A DNA stretch of 64,000 nt, from contig NZ_CANMEU010000007.1 in assembly GCF_947497045.1 (NCBI RefSeq), positions 1 through 64,000 on the forward strand, read 5' to 3'. This document shows, piece by piece, positions 42,804 to 52,983 of the stretch (position 1 is its first letter; each line of letters starts with the position of its first letter). The position numbers and the translations under genes were made by a program. This stretch comes from an uncultured Tateyamaria sp. GTDB lineage: Bacteria > Pseudomonadota > Alphaproteobacteria > Rhodobacterales > Rhodobacteraceae. Under the pieces are notes generated by a model, which worked only from the letters and a program-made list of their open reading frames with translations, was not told where the DNA came from and made no database searches.

Positions 42804-44743
42804 GCCTGATCCTTGCCCGAGACATTGGCAAGCGGTTCAATCCCGCGCAGCACCCGCTGCTGTTCCTTGATGCGGTCACGATCCTTTGTGGGATATGCGT
42901 CAAGCGATGGATCACCCCCCGAAAGAGCCTGCAAGGTCACGTCGCGCGCAATGGGCGCGGCGGCCTTTGATCCGCCACCACCATGTTCCACCACCACGGC
43001 CACCGCGTATTTCGGATTGTCGTAGGGTGCAAAGTTCACAAACAGCGCATGGTCGCGCCGCTCCCACGGCAGGTCCTCGTTGCGGATTACGCCGGCGCGC
43101 CGTTCAGCGGCGGTGATGTTGCGCACCTGACTTGTGCCCGTCTTGCCGGCCATGCGCATTGCGTCATCGATAATCCGACTGCCATAGGCTGTGCCGCGTC
43201 GGTCGTTCACGACCTCGAACATGGCCCGGCGCATCTTGCGCAGGTTGTTTTCGTTCATCCCCATGCTGACCCCCCCGCCCGAAGGTTGTTCGATCCCGTC
43301 GATGGATTTGATCAGGCGCGGTGTCACGGTATTTCCAGAGGCCAGACGCGCGGCCATCACGGCCAGTTGCAAGGGGGAAGCCAGCATGAACCCCTGCCCA
43401 ATCGAGGCGTTGACCGTGTCCCCGATCACCCAATCCTGTCCGTGCGTGCTGGCCTTCCACGCCTTTGTGGGGGTCAGCCCCTGCGCCACGGCGGACATCG
43501 GCACATCGTGTCGTTCCCCCAGCCCGAACCGGTTGGCCATCGCCGTAATCTTTTCGATGCCCACCTTCAGTGCGAGGTCGTAATAGTAGACGTCGCAGGA
43601 CTGTTTCAACGAGTTTTGCAGATCGACCCAGCCGTGCCCGGCCCGTTTCCAGCAGTGGAACCGACGGCCCGCAACCTCAAGATGCCCCGGACAATAGACC
43701 GTCTCATCCGGTCCGATCAGCCCTTCCTCAAGTGCGGCCATGGCTGTGATCATCTTGAATGTCGAGCCGGGCGGGTAGGTGCCCTGCACGGATTTTGAGG
43801 CGAGCGGGCGGTATTTGTTGTTGGTCAGCGCGCTGTAATCTGTTGTCGAAATTCCGCGCACGAACAGGTTGGGATCAAAGGTGGGCGCAGATGCAATCGA
43901 CAGCAGATCACCGTTTGTCACATCCATGACGACGGCCGATGCACTTTCGCCGTTCAGGCGGGCCTGCACATAGCTTTGCAGTTTGGAATCGACGGTCAGT
44001 TGCAGATCGGACCCGGCGGTGCCTTCGCGTCGGTCAAGTTCGCGCATGACCCGGCCTGTGGCATTCACCTCGACCCGTTTGGCCCCACCTTTGCCGCGCA
44101 GGGGTGCTTCGGCCTTGGCCTCCACCCCGACCTTGCCGATCTGAAAGCGGGGGATGCGCAGCAATTGATCCGGATCCTCGAGCTTGTCGAGGTCGTAGTC
44201 GCTGACGGGTCCCACATAGCCCAAGACGTGGGCATAATCGGACCCGAACGGATAGACACGGCTCAGACCCACCTCGGGGGTGACACCCGGCAGGGCGGGG
44301 GCGTTCACGCTGACCCGGCTGAGGTCATCCCACGTGACCTCATCTGCGAAGGTGATGGGTAGGAACGGGGCCGAGCGTTTCATCTCGGCCAGGGCGCGCT
44401 CGACCTCGTCCCCGTCGAGGGGGACGATCTTGCCAAGCCGCGCGATCACGTCCTCGACGTCACCCGCATCCTCGCGCACGATGACGATCCGATAACTCGG
44501 CACATTGCGCGCCAGCGCCACGCCATTGCGGTCAAAGATTTCGCCGCGTGCGGGCGGAATGATGCGGATGTTGATCCGGTTTTCTTCGGCGAGCAGGCGG
44601 AATTGGTCGGCCTGATCGACTTGCAGGAATTGCATCCGCGCACCCAGGGCACCCACGAACGCCAATTGTACCCCGCCCAGAATGGCGGCGCGACGCGAGA
44701 TCAGTTTGTGGTTGGCCTCAACATCGATGCGTGGACGTTTCAC
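42800..44743 (-). CDS. mrdA: Penicillin-binding protein 2
   Basis: PPARGEIFDRNGVALARNVPSYR; STFKMITAMAALEEG; KTGTSQVRN. Confidence 0.95.
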   Translation of the reverse strand: MKRPRIDVEANHKLISRRAAILGGVQLAFVGALGARMQFLQVDQADQFRLLAEENRINIRIIPPARGEIFDRNGVALARNVPSYRIVIVREDAGDVEDVIARLGKIVPLDGDEVERALAEMKRSAPFLPITFADEVTWDDLSRVSVNAPALPGVTPEVGLSRVYPFGSDYAHVLGYVGPVSDYDLDKLEDPDQLLRIPRFQIGKVGVEAKAEAPLRGKGGAKRVEVNATGRVMRELDRREGTAGSDLQLTVDSKLQSYVQARLNGESASAVVMDVTNGDLLSIASAPTFDPNLFVRGISTTDYSALTNNKYRPLASKSVQGTYPPGSTFKMITAMAALEEGLIGPDETVYCPGHLEVAGRRFHCWKRAGHGWVDLQNSLKQSCDVYYYDLALKVGIEKITAMANRFGLGERHDVPMSAVAQGLTPTKAWKASTHGQDWVIGDTVNASIGQGFMLASPLQLAVMAARLASGNTVTPRLIKSIDGIEQPSGGGVSMGMNENNLRKMRRAMFEVVNDRRGTAYGSRIIDDAMRMAGKTGTSQVRNITAAERRAGVIRNEDLPWERRDHALFVNFAPYDNPKYAVAVVVEHGGGGSKAAAPIARDVTLQALSGGDPSLDAYPTKDRDRIKEQQRVLRGIEPLANVSGKDQA

Positions 44744-45279
44744 GAGCGGACCCCCTTGCCACCGACATCATTGGGCGTGGCCTTGCGCACCCCCATGACC
44801 AGATGTGTTATTGCAACAACCAGCGGATAGGCCATGACCGTCACCCCGGTCTGGATCACGTCCAGCCCGAAGGGCGGTACATTGACCAGCAGGATCGCGA
44901 GGATGATCCGGTAGGCGAGGCCCACACCCACAATCCACGCCGCCACAGCCACCATCTCGGCGGCAAAGGTTGAATCGCGCAACGCCCGTGATTGCAGCTT
45001 CACCTGTTCACAGGCGATCAGGGCCAGCAGCGCCCACAGCCCGGGCGGCCGTTGCAACAGCAGATCAGCCAGCAGAAAGGCGAGGGCCAGCAAGACAGTC
45101 GGCACGTATTCGGGGCGCCGCACCGACCACGCCAGCGCAAAGGCCAGCGGCAGGTCAGGCCAGATCAGCCCCCCGGCAGAGGTCTGCAATGGCAGCAGAC
45201 GAAAGAACAGGATCGACAGAACCAATGCTGCAAAGGCTGCACGCATGGTCCAAAGACGGGAAGGGGCGAGGTCGCTCAT
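44740..45279 (-). CDS. mreD: Rod shape-determining protein MreD
   Basis: Small polytopic protein between mreC and mrdA, conserved order; WPDLPLAFALAWSVRRPEYVP. Confidence 0.88.
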   Translation of the reverse strand: MSDLAPSRLWTMRAAFAALVLSILFFRLLPLQTSAGGLIWPDLPLAFALAWSVRRPEYVPTVLLALAFLLADLLLQRPPGLWALLALIACEQVKLQSRALRDSTFAAEMVAVAAWIVGVGLAYRIILAILLVNVPPFGLDVIQTGVTVMAYPLVVAITHLVMGVRKATPNDVGGKGVRS

Positions 45280-46160
45280 TCGCTGACCTCCGGTGCCAAA
45301 AGGGCGGCAGGTTGCAGCACGTCGTTGGTGTCAGACACCGGCTCGTTTCCGTAGTGGCGCAGCACCCGGAGGAATTCGAGCCGTTCATAGTCCGCCGCGA
45401 GCCGCACGCGCAAGCGTCCACCCGGATCAGCGGCCACCTGACCGATCAGCAGCCCTGCGGGAAAGACGCCCCCGTCACCGCTGGTCACGACCCGGTCGCC
45501 GGGACGCACCAGTTCGCGGTTCTCCAGAAAATCGAGGGGCGGTGCGGCAGAGTTGTCGCCCGCCACAATCGTCTTTTGGCCGGAGGGTTGGATGATCGCT
45601 GGAATGCGGCTTGAGGCGTCCGTGGCAAGGATCACCCGCGCCGTATTTTGCGCCACGCCGGAAATCCGGCCCACAAGGCCGATCCCGTCCATAGTCGCCC
45701 ATCCTTCAACGATGCCATCACGTGCGCCCACATTCAGCAGCACGGATTGGCGGAACGGTGACCCGGAATCGGCCAGAACCACTCCGGTGATATAGGTCAG
45801 GCGCGGGTCGAGCCGCACATTGTTCAGATCCAGCAGGCGTGCGTTTTCCTGCTCAAGCTGGAGCGCCGCCTCTTTCCACGCCTGCATCTGGCGCAACTCG
45901 CGACGCAATTCGGTGTTTTGTTCAGCGATCCGCCGATAGCTTTGGAAATCGCGGGCCAGATTGATGGTGCCGGTGATCGGGGCCATGGCCCAGTCCATAT
46001 TGGGCACGATGGTGTCGGTCACCTGTGCGCGGAACCGCTCGACCCGAGGGCTGTCAATCCGCCAGAGCAGGAAAATGCCCGCCAGCACCAACACCAGCAC
46101 AGCCAGAACAAGCCGCCGAAGCGGGCCAGTATAGTCGACTTGTGCACGGTCCTTGGCCAA
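45276..46160 (-). CDS. mreC: Rod shape-determining protein MreC
   Basis: N-terminal TM, coiled coil, VVLADSGSPFRQSVLLNVGARDGIVEGWATMDGIGLVGRI. Confidence 0.94.
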   Translation of the reverse strand: MAKDRAQVDYTGPLRRLVLAVLVLVLAGIFLLWRIDSPRVERFRAQVTDTIVPNMDWAMAPITGTINLARDFQSYRRIAEQNTELRRELRQMQAWKEAALQLEQENARLLDLNNVRLDPRLTYITGVVLADSGSPFRQSVLLNVGARDGIVEGWATMDGIGLVGRISGVAQNTARVILATDASSRIPAIIQPSGQKTIVAGDNSAAPPLDFLENRELVRPGDRVVTSGDGGVFPAGLLIGQVAADPGGRLRVRLAADYERLEFLRVLRHYGNEPVSDTNDVLQPAALLAPEVSE

Positions 46161-46253
46161 GGCGGCTTTACCTCACTTTGGTCACATTTCGGGATGGTCC
46201 GACATTTGCCCGTGCGGGGCAAGTCAACACTTTGTTGCAGCGATCAAGCGGGC

Positions 46254-47309
<1,056 letters not shown>

Positions 47310-47572
47310 CTAGCCCGCGCCTGACCCCAACAAGGTCCGGCCCAAAATGAAATTGGGTCCGCGACTCGACACGAGGCGCAGACCGACCGCCTTATAGGCC
47401 CGCCTGTGCAGGGGCGAAAGGCCCCAATCTGCACGAAAGTGGCGAGGTTCTGCCGCATGCTGCAGGGATGTGGAAAAACTTTCGGGACACTTCGAATAAA
47501 ATTCAAACCTGAGTTGTTAGTTGGGTTCAGATCGCGCCGCACGCGCGGCTTTTGGATTTTTGGGAGAATGAT

Positions 47573-48166
47573 ATGTTTTTCAAACGGATTGCAGCCATGG
47601 GCGTCGGCCTTGCGCTGAGTGTGACTGCTGCGCAGGCGGGCACCTGGACACTGGATGGGGCGGCCTCGCAGCTTGCCTTTGGCTCGATCAAGTTCAACGA
47701 CACCGGCGAGGTCCACAGCTTTGGGTCCATGGATGGCAGTGTGGCCGAGGATGGCACGGTTCGCCTTGGCGTTGATCTGTCGTCGGTCGAGACAAACATC
47801 GACATTCGCAATGAACGCATGATCGAACATGTGTTCAAGAACGCGCCTGGCGCTGCGATTTCGGCGCAGGTCGACATGGCGGCGCTCGATAAGATGCCTG
47901 TGGGCGACAGCACCGTGATGGAGGTCGAGGGCACGTTGGAATTGCTGGGTGTCGAGGTCCCGCTTTATGGCGACATGTTCGTGATGCGCCTGACCGAGGA
48001 CAAAGTAATGGTCACGACCGACAGCATGATGTTCCTGTCCACTGTCGATGCCGGGATCGAGGCAGGCGTGGACAAGCTGATGGAGCTGGCGAGCCTGCCC
48101 AACATCGTGCGTACAGCACCTGTGACCTTGCGTCTGATATTTGACGCGGACGGCACGAGCGGATGA
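47573..48166 (+). CDS. YceI family periplasmic protein
   Basis: Signal peptide; GTWTLDGAASQLAFGSIKFNDTGEVHSFGSMDGSV... Confidence 0.82.
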   Translation: MFFKRIAAMGVGLALSVTAAQAGTWTLDGAASQLAFGSIKFNDTGEVHSFGSMDGSVAEDGTVRLGVDLSSVETNIDIRNERMIEHVFKNAPGAAISAQVDMAALDKMPVGDSTVMEVEGTLELLGVEVPLYGDMFVMRLTEDKVMVTTDSMMFLSTVDAGIEAGVDKLMELASLPNIVRTAPVTLRLIFDADGTSG

Positions 48167-48172
48167 ATTGAG

Positions 48173-48200
48173 GTAGGGTGGGCGATATCGCCCACCCTAC
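48173..48200. repeat. 28-bp perfect palindrome between convergent yceI-like gene and leuA (REP-like / bidirectional terminator candidate)
   Basis: GTAGGGTGGGCGAT|ATCGCCCACCCTAC. Confidence 0.85.
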
Positions 48201-48205
48201 GGCGT

Positions 48206-49762
48206 TCAACTGACGTCTTTGTAGCTGATTTCGGCCTTGTCGCTGCCGGACTTTTCGCGGCGCACAAGCAGGCGGTTCAACGCGTGCACATAGGCCCGCG
48301 CGGAGGCCACAACCGTGTCGGTGTCGGCGGATTGCCCCGTTACGATCCGCCCGTCCTCCTCCATCCGTACGCTCACGGTGGCCTGGGCATCTGTGCCTTC
48401 GGTCACTGCGTGCACTTGATAAAGCTGCAACCGGGCCTCGTGCGGGAACAGCGCCTTAACCGCGTTGAACGTCGCATCGACCGGGCCGTCGCCGGTTTGG
48501 GTCGTCATCTGGCGTTCACCATCGATGGTCATCACGAGGTCGGCCACCTGTGGCCCGTCGGTGCCGCAGCGCACGGCGAGCTTCTCGATCTTGAGCCGTT
48601 CATCCTCGGGGTCGGTTGAGGTGCGCATGAGCGCGACCAGGTCATCGTCAAAAATCTCTTTCTTGCGGTCCGCGAGTGCCTTGAAGCGCACGAACACGTC
48701 CTTGAGCTGGTTGTCACCGACCTCAAATCCCAATTGTTCGAGCTTGTCGCGCAAGGCGGCGCGCCCGGAATGCTTGCCCATCACGAGGTTGGTGGCGGAC
48801 AGGCCTACATCTTCGGGGCGCATGATCTCAAACGTCTCGGCGTTCTTGAGCATGCCGTCCTGATGGATCCCGGATTCGTGGGCAAAGGCGTTCTTGCCTA
48901 CGATGGCCTTGTTGAACTGTACCGGAAAGCCGCTGACGGTCGCCACACGGCGAGAGATGTTCATAATCTTTGTGGAGTCGATGCCCGTTTGGTAGGGCAT
49001 GATATCGTTACGCACCTTGAGGGCCATCACCACCTCTTCGAGCGCCGTATTGCCTGCCCGTTCGCCAAGACCGTTGATCGTACATTCAATCTGGCGCGCG
49101 CCCGCCTCCACGGCGGCCAATGAGTTGGCGGTCGCCATGCCAAGATCGTTGTGACAGTGGGTCGCAAAGATGATCTCGTCGGCACCGGGTACGTTTTCGA
49201 GCAGCTTGCGGATCAGGTCCGCGCTTTCGCGGGGGGCTGTGTAGCCGACAGTGTCGGGGATGTTGATCGTGGTTGCCCCCGCCTTGATCGCGATTTCGAC
49301 CACGCGGTAGAGATAGTCGAGTTCGGTACGGGTTGCATCCATCGGTGACCACTGCACGTTGTCGCAGAGGTTGCGCGCATGGGTCACCGTCTGTTCGATA
49401 CGTTCGGCCATTTCATCCTTGGTGAGGTTCGGAATGGCGCGGTGCAGTGGCGAGGTGCCGATGAACGTGTGAATGCGCGGTTGGCGCGCGTGTTTGACGG
49501 CCTCAAAACAGCGATCGATGTCGCCGATCTGCGCGCGGGCCAACCCGCAAATCACCGAATTGCTGGCGTTCTTGGCGATTTCTGAGACGGCGTTGAAATC
49601 CCCGTCCGAGGCGATGGGAAATCCGGCCTCGATGATATCGACGCCCATATCATCGAGCAGCCCTGCGATTTCCAGCTTTTCCGTATGCGTCATCGTGGCA
49701 CCGGGGGATTGTTCGCCGTCGCGCAATGTTGTGTCGAAAATTACGACTTTATCTTGTGTCAT
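48206..49762 (-). CDS. leuA: 2-isopropylmalate synthase
   Basis: MTQDKVVIFDTTLRDGEQSPGATMTHTEKLEIAGLLDDMGVDIIEAGFPIAS; C-terminal LeuA regulatory domain. Start chosen at ATG 49762. Confidence 0.96.
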   Translation of the reverse strand: MTQDKVVIFDTTLRDGEQSPGATMTHTEKLEIAGLLDDMGVDIIEAGFPIASDGDFNAVSEIAKNASNSVICGLARAQIGDIDRCFEAVKHARQPRIHTFIGTSPLHRAIPNLTKDEMAERIEQTVTHARNLCDNVQWSPMDATRTELDYLYRVVEIAIKAGATTINIPDTVGYTAPRESADLIRKLLENVPGADEIIFATHCHNDLGMATANSLAAVEAGARQIECTINGLGERAGNTALEEVVMALKVRNDIMPYQTGIDSTKIMNISRRVATVSGFPVQFNKAIVGKNAFAHESGIHQDGMLKNAETFEIMRPEDVGLSATNLVMGKHSGRAALRDKLEQLGFEVGDNQLKDVFVRFKALADRKKEIFDDDLVALMRTSTDPEDERLKIEKLAVRCGTDGPQVADLVMTIDGERQMTTQTGDGPVDATFNAVKALFPHEARLQLYQVHAVTEGTDAQATVSVRMEEDGRIVTGQSADTDTVVASARAYVHALNRLLVRREKSGSDKAEISYKDVS

Positions 49763-49812
49763 GGTGGTATCTCTTTTGATCTGATCCTGAAGCCTTGTGA
49801 CGCGCATGCTAT

Positions 49813-49849
49813 CCTCTGAGCGGGCGCGCCGACGGGCTGCGCTCAGAGG
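49813..49849 (-). promoter_or_regulatory. Hairpin in the leuA leader overlapping the stop of the leader ORF
   Basis: CCTCTGAGCG (49840-49849 strand -) pairs perfectly with CGCTCAGAGG (49813-49822); 17-nt loop. Confidence 0.75.
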
Positions 49850-49929
49850 CGAATTAGGAGCAGCAGGCCACGCGAGATTGCACCGGAGGGGTGCTGTGTT
49901 TGAGTATGTGTGGCTCGTGTCATCGCCAT
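49843..49929 (-). CDS. leuL: Putative leucine attenuation leader peptide MAMTRATHTQTQHPSGAISRGLLLLIRL*
   Basis: 28-codon ORF upstream of leuA with CTG CTG CTC CTA ATT CGC CTC TGA; 5 Leu in the last 7 residues; stop codon inside the hairpin. Confidence 0.75.
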   Translation of the reverse strand: MAMTRATHTQTQHPSGAISRGLLLLIRL

Positions 49930-50063
49930 AGTTATATCGCGGTTGTCTCAAATGGGAAGACTGAAATATGAGCGTTGAGGTGCGTGGCTGTCCGGCCCTC
50001 CGGGGGGAGTTTTTTTGGCAAGATGAAGTTGATGGATCGTGAATGCCATCTAGTTTGGCCTTG

Positions 50064-50726
50064 ATGAGCAGTGTTTTGATTATTGGGGCGTCGGGCGGCA
50101 TTGGGTCCGCTTTGGCAGATGGGTTTGCTGCGCGTGGTGCGCAGGTGGACCGCCTGTCGCGTTCGGGTGACGGGTTTGATGTGACGGATGCCGGGTCGGT
50201 TGCGCAGCATTTGTCGGGGCGTGGTCCGTATGAGCGCGTGATCGTTGCGACCGGCGCGTTGGAGATTTCCGGGGCGGCCCCTGAGAAGACCATCAAGGGG
50301 TTGGATCCGCATGCGATGGCGGATCAGTTTGCTTTGAATGCCATCGGGCCTGCACTGGTATTGTCTTATGCCCATGCGTTGCTGTACCGGGACCGCCGTT
50401 GCGTGTTTGCGGTGTTATCTGCCCGTGTCGGGTCGATTGGGGACAACCGCATTGGGGGCTGGATCAGTTATCGCAGTGCCAAGGCGGCAGTGAACCAGAT
50501 TGTGCGCACTGCCGCAGTTGAGTTGGCCCGCACGCACAAGGGCGCCGCTGTTGTCGCCCTGCACCCGGGCACTGTGGAAACCCCGTTTACCGAGAAATAT
50601 CTGGCCCGCCATCCTTCGGTGCCTGCCGCTGAGGCGGCACAGAACCTGATCGGGGTGATGGACGGGCTTGGCCCCGCGCAAACGGGTGGCTTCTTTGACT
50701 ATTCCGGGGCGGAGTTGGCGTGGTGA
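50064..50726 (+). CDS. SDR family NAD(P)-dependent oxidoreductase (CsgA-like)
   Basis: VLIIGASGGIGSALADGFAARGAQVDRLSRS; YRSAKAAVNQIV. Confidence 0.88.
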   Translation: MSSVLIIGASGGIGSALADGFAARGAQVDRLSRSGDGFDVTDAGSVAQHLSGRGPYERVIVATGALEISGAAPEKTIKGLDPHAMADQFALNAIGPALVLSYAHALLYRDRRCVFAVLSARVGSIGDNRIGGWISYRSAKAAVNQIVRTAAVELARTHKGAAVVALHPGTVETPFTEKYLARHPSVPAAEAAQNLIGVMDGLGPAQTGGFFDYSGAELAW

Positions 50727-52249
50727 GCCGGTTGATCCTGGTTCTTGGGGACCAGTTGAGTATGGATGTGGCCGCACTGACGGCAGCGGACAAGGACGCG
50801 GATGTCGTCGTCATGGCCGAAGTTGCCGAGGAGGGCAGCTATGTGCCCCACCACCCCAAAAAGATCGTGCTGGTATTGGCCGCCATGCGCAAGTTTGCAG
50901 CACGTTTGCGCGATGAAGGCTGGCAGGTTGCCTATACCGAGTTGGACGATACCGACAATACCGGGTCCATCGTGGGGGAGCTGATCCGGCGCGCCGATCA
51001 GTTCGGGGCGAGCGCTGTCATTGCCACAAAGCCCGGTGAGTTTCGGTTGATCACAGCGCTTGAGGATGCGCCCTTGTCGCTGACGATGCTGGAAGACGAC
51101 CGTTTCATCGCTTCTCATGCGATGTTCGAGGGCTGGGCACAGGGGCGCAAGGCACTGCGGATGGAGTATTTCTATCGCGAGATGCGCCGCGAGACGGGTC
51201 TGTTGATGGAGGGTGATGAGCCAGCGGGCGGCAAGTGGAATTACGACCATGACAACCGCAAACCTGCGCCGGATGACGTCGATTTTTCCGGGCCGATGCA
51301 ATTCACGCCTGATGATGTGGTTGAGGACGTTCTTGATCTGGTCGAACGTCGTTTTGGCAACCACTTTGGCGACGTGCGCCCGTTTTGGTTTGCCACGGAT
51401 CATGGTCAGGCCCGCCGCGCCCTGGCGCATTTTGTGAAACACGGGCTGGCCAAGTTCGGCGATTTTCAGGATGCGATGCTGGCGGACAATCGGTTCCTCT
51501 ATCACGCGCTGGTGTCGCCCTATCTCAACATCGGTCTGCTTGACCCGCTTGAGGTGTGCCACGCCGTTGAGGACGCGTGGAAGGCGGGGGATGTGCCCAT
51601 CAACGCGGCCGAAGGGTTCATTCGTCAGGTCATTGGTTGGCGCGAATATGTGCGCGGGATCTATTTTCACGAGGGGCCAGGCTATGCGGGCCGCAACGGG
51701 TTGGGTCACACCCGTGATCTGCCCGCGTTTTTCTGGGGGTCCGAGACCCGGATGCGCTGTGTGTCCAAAGCCGTCGAACAGACGGGGGCCGAGGCCTATG
51801 CCCACCATATCCAGCGTCTGATGATCACGGGCAACTTTGCGCTGCTGGCCGGACTTGATCCGGGGCAGGTGTCGGAGTGGTATCTGGCCGTATATGCGGA
51901 TGCGTTTGAGTGGGTCGAGGCCCCTAATGTCGTGGGCATGTCGCAATTTGCGGATGGGGGCGTGATTGCCTCAAAACCCTATGTGAGTTCAGGGGCTTAC
52001 ATCAATCGCATGTCGAATTACTGCAAAGGGTGCGCCTATAAGGTGAGCGTCAAGACGGGCGAGGGGGCGTGCCCGTTCAACCTGCTTTATTGGCATTTCC
52101 TGGATAGGCATCGGGATCGGTTTTCAAACAATGCGCGCATGGGCAACATGTACCGTACGTGGGACCGGATGGGTGATGAGAAACGCGCGACTGTGGTGCA
52201 AGAGGCCGATGCGTTTTTGAAACGGATGGAGGCAGGCGAGGTGGTTTAG
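50720..52249 (+). CDS. Cryptochrome/photolyase family protein, FeS-BCP / prokaryotic (6-4) photolyase-like (CryB/PhrB-type)
   Basis: LILVLGDQLSMDVAAL; C-terminal YCKGCAYKVSVKTGEGACPFNLLYWHFLDRHRDRFSNNARMGNMYRTW with Fe-S cysteines. Confidence 0.9.
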   Translation: MVSRLILVLGDQLSMDVAALTAADKDADVVVMAEVAEEGSYVPHHPKKIVLVLAAMRKFAARLRDEGWQVAYTELDDTDNTGSIVGELIRRADQFGASAVIATKPGEFRLITALEDAPLSLTMLEDDRFIASHAMFEGWAQGRKALRMEYFYREMRRETGLLMEGDEPAGGKWNYDHDNRKPAPDDVDFSGPMQFTPDDVVEDVLDLVERRFGNHFGDVRPFWFATDHGQARRALAHFVKHGLAKFGDFQDAMLADNRFLYHALVSPYLNIGLLDPLEVCHAVEDAWKAGDVPINAAEGFIRQVIGWREYVRGIYFHEGPGYAGRNGLGHTRDLPAFFWGSETRMRCVSKAVEQTGAEAYAHHIQRLMITGNFALLAGLDPGQVSEWYLAVYADAFEWVEAPNVVGMSQFADGGVIASKPYVSSGAYINRMSNYCKGCAYKVSVKTGEGACPFNLLYWHFLDRHRDRFSNNARMGNMYRTWDRMGDEKRATVVQEADAFLKRMEAGEVV

Positions 52250-52288
52250 GCGCTGTTTGCGTGACCTGAACCCCTGAGAGTCTGGTCC

Positions 52289-52978
52289 CTATTGGTCTTG
52301 CGCCACGCAGCTCTCGAAACCTTCAATGTCGCGCGTTTCGCTAATTTTGGCGCTGCATGTCGACACTTTCTGCACGCATTCCACATCCAGCTTGGGGAGC
52401 TGACAGGCCGTCATCGCAGCCAGCAATGCTTGGGAGGCCGCATCCTCCCACTCGGCCCCGGCAGGTGTGCCGTTCATCGAAATCCCAAGCGCCTGGGCAA
52501 CGGCCTGTTCGGCCCCGGCCATGGCCCAGGATGTCGTGACTTGGGTGTCGTCCGCCTGCGTGAGTGTCACGGATAGGGTGGGCGCTTCGAGAATGTCGTG
52601 GAAGGTGCCGAATGCGGGCGCTTGCCCTTCGCCGTGCCAGAGCCGGTCGCGCATTTGGCGTCCGTTGCTCAGCGCATATTCCACAACCCGGCCCCGTTCA
52701 TCGCGGGCCTCAATGGGCTTGGGGTCAGCGCCTTCGGGGGTCAATGTGGCAATCGCTCCGGTCGTGGCCAGATCGGTGGCACCCTCGGGCAAAGAGATCA
52801 GCGCATAGACCCGTCCGACAGGGTTGCGATAGAGGTGCAGTTGATACCCATCCGCGTTTGTAGTGGTCGCTGCGCGTGTGTCATAGCTGTCAAACGGGTC
52901 CGTCCATGTGGGTGCGTAAGTCCAGTCCGCAAGGGCCGGCCCGGCGATCAGGCACAGTATCCAGATCAGATGCCGCAT
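52289..52978 (-). CDS. Exported hypothetical protein (invasion-associated-locus-B-like architecture not confirmed)
   Basis: Signal peptide MRHLIWILCLIAGPALADW; directly downstream of the MORN gene. Confidence 0.65.
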   Translation of the reverse strand: MRHLIWILCLIAGPALADWTYAPTWTDPFDSYDTRAATTTNADGYQLHLYRNPVGRVYALISLPEGATDLATTGAIATLTPEGADPKPIEARDERGRVVEYALSNGRQMRDRLWHGEGQAPAFGTFHDILEAPTLSVTLTQADDTQVTTSWAMAGAEQAVAQALGISMNGTPAGAEWEDAASQALLAAMTACQLPKLDVECVQKVSTCSAKISETRDIEGFESCVAQDQ

Positions 52979-52983
52979 CACCC

